From assembly GCF_000285515.1 (NCBI RefSeq), contig NZ_HE610957.1, positions 1,697,147 through 1,761,146 on the forward strand: a DNA stretch of 64,000 nucleotides. The letters run 5' to 3'. The translations under genes were made by a program, and so were the position numbers. This document shows, in pieces, positions 59,996 through 64,000 of the stretch. The first letter of the stretch is position 1; the number at the start of each line of letters is the position of its first letter. The notes below the pieces were generated by a model. It had not been told where the DNA came from. It did not search any database and was given only the letters and a program-made list of their open reading frames with translations. This DNA is from Paenibacillus senegalensis JC66 (lineage in GTDB: Bacteria > Bacillota > Bacilli > Paenibacillales > NBRC-103111).

Positions 59996-60819
59996 CAATT
60001 TTAGTAACAGGAGCAACAGGGAATGTCGGTCGTCATATAGTCAGCCAACTTCTCGAGGCTGGCCAGCATGTGCGCGCACTCACGCGCAACCCGTCAAGCG
60101 CAAAGCTGCCCGAAGGGGTGGAGGTAGTGTATGGCGACCTTACTGAGCCAAAGACTCTTGCGCCTGCGCTGAATGGCGTTACCGGTATACACTTGATCAC
60201 CTTCAATAGTGACGGATACACCCCTCTGCAAACCGGACCTGAGATTGTTGAATTGGCTCAAGAGGCAGGGGTTCGGCGAGTCTCGGTTTTATGGAATGGC
60301 GAGAATGGACCCGTGGAGAAAGCCGTAGAAGCTAGCAATCTCGAATGGACCTTTCTCCAGCCTGTTGAGTTTATGTCCAATGCGCTTGGGTGGGCAGAAT
60401 CTATTCGCATGGAAGGTATTGTGCGGGATCCATATGGTAACACGCCCAGCGCTATGATTCACGTTGCCGACATCGCTGACGTAGCCGCAGCCGCATTAAC
60501 CGGTGACGGTCACGCCGGAAAAACCTACACACTGACTGGCCCAGAAGTGCTGACAGTGTTCGATAAGGTTCGGATTATCAGTGCAACGATCGGCAGGGAT
60601 ATCCAGTTTATCGAGCTCAGCGAAGATCAGGCACGCGAACGTATGAAGGAGCAGGGAGCTCCAGAGGACGCCATCGATTTCGTCCTAGGATGGTATGCCA
60701 ACCCTCCAAAATCTGCTTATACAGTGGCTCCGACCGTCGAGCAGGTCACTGGTCGCCCAGCACGAACCTTCGCCCAATGGGTCTCTGAGAACGTAAAATA
60801 TTTTAAGAACCATAATTGA
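59992..60819 (+). CDS. NmrA-like NAD(P)-binding protein (quinone-reductase-like)
   Basis: Protein of 275 residues. N-terminal Rossmann motif TGATGNVGRHIVSQLLEAGQ, then VRALTRNPSSAKLPEGVEVV and GDLTEP, as in NmrA/QOR2-type NAD(P)H-binding reductases. Later segments TFLQPVEFMSNALGW, SAMIHVADIADVAAAAL and KTYTLTGPEVLT are typical of the family. It probably detoxifies a quinone, aldehyde or similar electrophile sensed by the upstream MerR protein (inference). Start overlaps the merR stop (ATGA). Confidence 0.88.
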   Translation: MTILVTGATGNVGRHIVSQLLEAGQHVRALTRNPSSAKLPEGVEVVYGDLTEPKTLAPALNGVTGIHLITFNSDGYTPLQTGPEIVELAQEAGVRRVSVLWNGENGPVEKAVEASNLEWTFLQPVEFMSNALGWAESIRMEGIVRDPYGNTPSAMIHVADIADVAAAALTGDGHAGKTYTLTGPEVLTVFDKVRIISATIGRDIQFIELSEDQARERMKEQGAPEDAIDFVLGWYANPPKSAYTVAPTVEQVTGRPARTFAQWVSENVKYFKNHN

Positions 60820-61052
60820 GGCTGTCCAAAGTAACATAAAGATTGAGCTAAAGGATACGTTAGTTCAAAAAACAGCAGCAGTCTAGGACTTTATCAAGTG
60901 TTCCGCTTCGGTTTAATTGAAAAGTTATCGTGTTGGAGAGCTTAGTCCATCAATTCGCATTAAGATTTTGATGCTTGGAATATCGAACAGAGCTTGACCG
61001 TACATTTTTACCTCGGGGGCATCCTATCTGCATACCAGAGGTTGCAACCTTG

Positions 61053-62162
61053 TTATTTTATGGTTGCAACTTCGCTTTTTTCGCTAGCATCGCGATTTTT
61101 TTGAAGAAAAGCTTTTGTCAAATTCGAAATTTCCTCGATTATAAGTCCAGGTTCATGGTGATGCACATAATGGCCCGCTCTGTCTAATATGATTTGTTTG
61201 TTGTTTGTAGACCATTCCGCCAACTCTTCCTGAGACTCCGACCACCCCTGGATTACTTGCTGATTAATTCCCGATGTGAACCAGATGAGCGGCAGATCCC
61301 CAAGGTGACCGGCATCGATCACCTTTTTAGCATTAGACTGCAGATACAGCATTTCGTCAATAACTGTGTCATTCGAAAAATTTTTCAAGAACATCGCAAG
61401 CTGCAATTTCTTGAGCGATTCAGGAATATGTTGCCCATATCCTTCTTCCGGCTGTAACAGGGTATCGGCAACGGCTTCAATATGGGACAACATACGCAGC
61501 ACGCCGATGTTGTTCAATGTTTGCATGATCTTTTGAACTGCTTTCGAAGGTGACTCATAGGTCTCGTAAAATGTTGGATTGCCAGCATCAAGCAGAACAA
61601 TACCCGCAACTTCATCCGGATGTGACTGGGCAAAGCGAATAGCTTCCAGAGATGCAATGGAGTGTGCGACGAAAAGATAAGGTCCCTTCTCTCCGATCTC
61701 GTGCAATAAGGTATGCAATTCTTGCGTAATGGTATCAATATCCCTTGGAACCGATGTTTTGTCACTCCAGCCGTAACCAAATCGATCATAAATTACGACC
61801 TTGGCCTGCTCGGAGAGTTTCTCATGCAACGGGTAGAAATCCACATATGGATTTTCCGTGCCATGCCCCGAAGCCAACACAATGGTCACGTCTCCTTCAC
61901 CTTGTACGTACACATGCATCTGTTTCCCTTCAACCTCAACCATTTTGCCCAATGGAGGATACTGGATGAGTTCCGCCTGCTTGCTCTGCTCTTGGTAGAT
62001 GGAACCCACAATTCCTAACAATACTAGTACTAACACGATAATCAGCGCTACTTTCGGCCATCGTTTCTTCAACAGCTTTGATTTTTGATCTAATGTCACC
62101 CGCAACCCTACTTTCATTTGTTGTTCGTTTGTCCCGTACCAGTTAGCTTCATTTGCAATCAT
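61053..62162 (-). CDS. Membrane-anchored alpha/beta hydrolase
   Basis: Protein of up to 369 residues. One N-terminal helix (about 40-58, VALIIVLVLVLLGIVGS) anchors an alpha/beta hydrolase domain. The oxyanion-region strand is VTIVLASGHGTENP, the nucleophile elbow AHSIAS has Ser in place within an A-x-S-x-S setting rather than G-x-S-x-G, and the catalytic His lies in DRAGHYVHHHEP. The start is unclear: 62162 and 62117 both lack a good ribosome binding site. It is divergent from an ArsR-like regulator gene. Substrate unknown. The 60820-61052 gap beside it holds nothing recognised. Confidence 0.82.
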   Translation of the reverse strand: MIANEANWYGTNEQQMKVGLRVTLDQKSKLLKKRWPKVALIIVLVLVLLGIVGSIYQEQSKQAELIQYPPLGKMVEVEGKQMHVYVQGEGDVTIVLASGHGTENPYVDFYPLHEKLSEQAKVVIYDRFGYGWSDKTSVPRDIDTITQELHTLLHEIGEKGPYLFVAHSIASLEAIRFAQSHPDEVAGIVLLDAGNPTFYETYESPSKAVQKIMQTLNNIGVLRMLSHIEAVADTLLQPEEGYGQHIPESLKKLQLAMFLKNFSNDTVIDEMLYLQSNAKKVIDAGHLGDLPLIWFTSGINQQVIQGWSESQEELAEWSTNNKQIILDRAGHYVHHHEPGLIIEEISNLTKAFLQKNRDASEKSEVATIK

Positions 62163-62264
62163 ATCCCAATCATGCTATTATCATTATATATAATAATAAC
62201 AGATGGTCAAGTAGTCCTTATTATTTCTCTTTCGGCAACCCTACACAAATACGAGGTGATACCT

Positions 62265-62816
62265 GTGAAAAAAACGGATTTACTGCTTCATCCCGTACGG
62301 ATGCGAATCATCCAGCAGCTGCTTGCGGGAGAACCTCAAACAATTTTGCAATTGGTGGAAGCGCTTGGCGATGTGCCGCAAGCAACCCTATACCGCCATA
62401 TGAAGCTCATGCTGGAGGCCCAATTAATTGAAGTCGTCCAGGTTAACAAAATACATGGACAAGAAGAGCGCGTCTATGCTGCCGTGCAAGAAAATTTGTC
62501 CGTTACGGAGAGTGAAGCCTATTCCGCTTCTCAAGAGGATCATATGCGGTACTTCTCCGTCTTCCATGCCAATCTGCTGCAACAAGCAACCGCTTATCTG
62601 AGCAAAACACCGGTTGAGCAATACGCGGCAGACGGATTCGGCTACTGGAATGCACCGCTCCATATGACGGATGAAGAGTTTGCGTCCTTCGTTGCAACCA
62701 TCAATGAGCTGCTGGACAAAGTTGCCGCGTATAAGCCAGCTCCTGGGCGAAAAACACGACTTTTTGCTTCGATGATGATTCCGCAACCTCAAAAACCAAC
62801 AAGTAAAGGAGAATAA
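62265..62816 (+). CDS. Winged-helix transcriptional regulator, ArsR-like (YdfI-type)
   Basis: Regulator of 183 residues starting with GTG six bases after GAGGTG. The N-terminal winged helix reads LHPVRMRIIQQLLAGEPQTI and ALGDVPQATLYRHMKLMLEA; the C-terminal part is helical and ligand-like. Upstream extension to 62118 is rejected because it crosses the divergent promoter. The PH-like gene follows three bases after the stop, so both form an operon. The divergent hydrolase may be a target. Confidence 0.85.
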   Translation: MKKTDLLLHPVRMRIIQQLLAGEPQTILQLVEALGDVPQATLYRHMKLMLEAQLIEVVQVNKIHGQEERVYAAVQENLSVTESEAYSASQEDHMRYFSVFHANLLQQATAYLSKTPVEQYAADGFGYWNAPLHMTDEEFASFVATINELLDKVAAYKPAPGRKTRLFASMMIPQPQKPTSKGE

Positions 62817-62818
62817 CG

Positions 62819-63178
62819 ATGAATACCCAGTTTCGTTTTGACTCTACTGAGGTCGTCTTGTCGTTTTCCGGGTTAGCAGCCATTACAGGTTTCAAGCGCA
62901 AATTAGCCATTCCTTATGCCACGATTATGTCCGTGCAGACAGGGCCATTTCAAGAGCGCGTCTCGGCATTGCCAACTGGAGGGGTATCGCTGCCATTTTA
63001 TCGGACAGGACGCTTTTTCCATAACGGAAAGCGCACTTTCATGGCCTTCTCGAAACGACATTCAGTCCTCATTCTCGAATTGGCTCCTTCGTCTTTGTAC
63101 CAGCGTATCGTTGTAGAAACCGAAAAACCTGAACAAATCAAGCAGCAGTTGACGGCTCGTTGTCCGCATTTATCTTAA
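62819..63178 (+). CDS. Small PH-like domain protein
   Basis: Protein of 119 residues, predicted mostly beta: STEVVLSFSGLAAITGFKRK, then LAIPYATIMSVQTGPFQERV, RTGRFFHNGKRTFMAFSKRH and SVLILELAPSSLYQRIVVET. The pattern of paired strands and the name-giving final helix fits bacterial PH-like domains. AAAGGAG precedes the ATG. Co-transcribed with the ArsR-like regulator. Confidence 0.7.
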   Translation: MNTQFRFDSTEVVLSFSGLAAITGFKRKLAIPYATIMSVQTGPFQERVSALPTGGVSLPFYRTGRFFHNGKRTFMAFSKRHSVLILELAPSSLYQRIVVETEKPEQIKQQLTARCPHLS

Positions 63179-63206
63179 TCTAATATTGCTGCAATCCAAA
63201 AGAATT

Positions 63207-63333
63207 ATGGAAATCGTTAATTTGCTACATTGTTGCTCCAATGAAAGGATAAGGCAACACCACTTTAAGGTACGCAATCGAGAAGTTTGATAAAAGCACA
63301 AGAGATCACTATCTAAATTTAAAGAACAGTTAG
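63207..63333 (+). pseudogene. Internally deleted AlkD-type paralogue
   Basis: Bases 63207-63246 match the promoter and ribosome-binding region of the AlkD-type gene at 20092 (AAATCGTTA…TTGTTGCTCCAA-GAAAGGA). They run directly into the last codons of the same gene: 63259-63333 translates TLRYAIEKFDKSTRDHYLNL and ends KNS-stop, against TLRYAIEKLDKNTREYYLNL at 20728-20802. About 210 codons are missing. The two tails differ at several positions, so this was a separate paralogue that lost its middle, not a recent copy. Confidence 0.85.
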
Positions 63334-63363
63334 GCTTTGACTCCAGCTCCGCTATGGAACATT

Positions 63364-63475
63364 CTATTGATAAATGGACAGCCCCAACCCGCTGCCGCTA
63401 ACCGATTTTTGACATCCCGATCCCGGTATCCCAAATACGAACCTCAACGACATCTTCGCGGTTAATAAATGAACC
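63364..63475 (-). pseudogene. Histidine kinase relic with deletion inside the ATPase domain
   Basis: The minus strand reads INREDVVEVRIWDTGIGM, a kinase G1 box. A few bases later, in another frame, it reads SGSGLGLSIYQ followed by a stop, a G2 box. Normally 30-50 residues separate these boxes, so the ATP lid has been deleted together with both flanks. Confidence 0.6.
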
Positions 63476-63532
63476 CCGATTACCCTCCGATGGGTGTGAA
63501 TCAATCGTATTTCGCCACGCTTCATTGTTCGC

Positions 63533-63661
63533 GGAATCGCAGCACTGGCCAATGATCCTGACGTTGCGCGCTGGAATGGACAATCCACCTCAAGCGGTGA
63601 GCTTGCCAACGAATACGGGATAACCGATCTCGACGGCTCAAGGCCGGATGCCTGGCGTTAA
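63533..63661 (+). pseudogene. C-terminal relic of a short-chain dehydrogenase
   Basis: The frame ALANDPDVARWNGQSTSSGE, then LANEYGITDLDGSRPDAWR and TAA, matches the C-terminus of the SDR subgroup in which DPDV.RW.G and YGFTD.DGSRP are conserved (family knowledge). The catalytic and cofactor-binding parts are absent. Confidence 0.65.
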
Positions 63662-63854
63662 ATCGTCGAAGTTCAGGATGCGGGCAAGCCTGCAGATGCT
63701 AAGGGGTATCGGTAAATCTCAGCCCTATTAATACATGATCAGGATATCACATGATTTGCAGTAATACTTGCATGGCTCGACGGCTGGAGCCCTGATAATC
63801 AAAGGAAGCCTTATTGTTCATTGGGGCTCCGGTATGATGGAGATCATCCCGGTC

Positions 63855-63959
63855 TTGACACTAACGCAACGTTATAGTTTTTAATAGTAACTGCAAGGGA
63901 GGGATGTCAGCTTGAGTAAAAATCATAAAAAACATGCCCCGCCGGCCCAATGCCTGTGA
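63855..63959 (+). promoter_or_regulatory. MerR-type promoter with a truncated 15-codon leader gene
   Basis: TTGACA (63855-63860) and TTTAAT (63880-63885) are 19 bp apart, with the dyad TAACG-CAA-CGTTA (63862-63874) in the spacer, as for MerR-family activators. GGGAGGG (63897-63903) precedes a TTG at 63912 that starts MSKNHKKHAPPAQCL and then TGA at 63957. The peptide looks like the N-terminus of a general-stress SDR-type protein (KKxPPxQ), so the downstream gene has probably been deleted. Beyond 63960 nothing was recognised. Confidence 0.5.
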
Positions 63960-64000
63960 GGGAGCTCATTCTTGTTTTCTGATCAGCACGCCAAAAATTA

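Noticed and set aside
61037..61070. GTTGCAAC repeats as a terminator or operator
   Set aside because: The right copy lies within the last codons of the hydrolase gene, and the stem without a clear T-run could be chance because GTTGCAAC is itself a palindrome.

Overview
The window looks like chromosomal DNA of a Bacillota bacterium of the Paenibacillus/Bacillales kind. The evidence is mid-range G+C, strong AGGAGG-type ribosome binding sites, some TTG and GTG starts, many lipoproteins and two-component systems, and family-level matches (LplBC sugar permeases, BlaI/BlaR1, ECF sigma plus anti-sigma, Btr-like AraC regulators, YkoEDC-like ECF transporter, AhpCF). I saw no rRNA, tRNA, prophage or CRISPR array. 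The species cannot be fixed from sequence alone.

Layout. 1-2.8 kb: a CUT1 sugar transporter (two permeases and a lipoprotein cut by the left edge). 3.2-6.8 kb: a decayed MFS pump, an intact MFS drug exporter and its divergent TetR-type regulator. 7-9.4 kb: an orphan siderophore-binding lipoprotein and a Btr-like AraC sensor, each with a Fur box. 9.5-11 kb: ECF sigma factor and anti-sigma, closed by a strong terminator. 11-18.3 kb: a saccharopine-dehydrogenase-like protein, a lantibiotic-immunity-type ABC transporter with its two-component system, and an arsenic operon (arsR-acr3-arsC). 18.5-26.4 kb: LysE exporter, a nucleotidyltransferase-like protein, an AlkD-type protein, and a MacB-like ABC transporter with its own two-component system. 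26.5-33.4 kb: an FbpABC-type ferric transporter beside a response regulator/kinase/second-FbpA operon, both with Fur boxes. 33.4-37.7 kb: a 52-bp tandem repeat tract, a BlaI/BlaR1-type pair and a kinase relic.

37.7-46.8 kb: a probable siderophore or metallophore uptake locus. It holds nitroreductase-like genes, an AraC regulator, a YkoEDC-like ECF transporter and a pair of IrtAB/YbtPQ-like ABC half-transporters, under Fur boxes. 47-55.3 kb: a second Fur-box operon encoding a FmdE-like protein, two related amidotransferase-like proteins and an Opp/Nik-type ABC transporter that includes a permease-ATPase fusion. It is followed by a LysR regulator with its own Fur box. 55.9-58.1 kb: ahpC-ahpF behind a PerR box. 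58-64 kb: small regulators and enzymes mixed with gene relics.

Two themes link the genes. First, iron: eight Fur-like boxes sit in front of separate uptake and regulatory units, and the peroxide-defence genes lie beside them. Second, decay: at least eight genes survive as fragments. Several (an MFS pump at 3.25 kb, an AlkD paralogue at 63.2 kb, a kinase at 63.4 kb) keep both ends but have lost the middle, so recurrent internal deletion has shaped this region.
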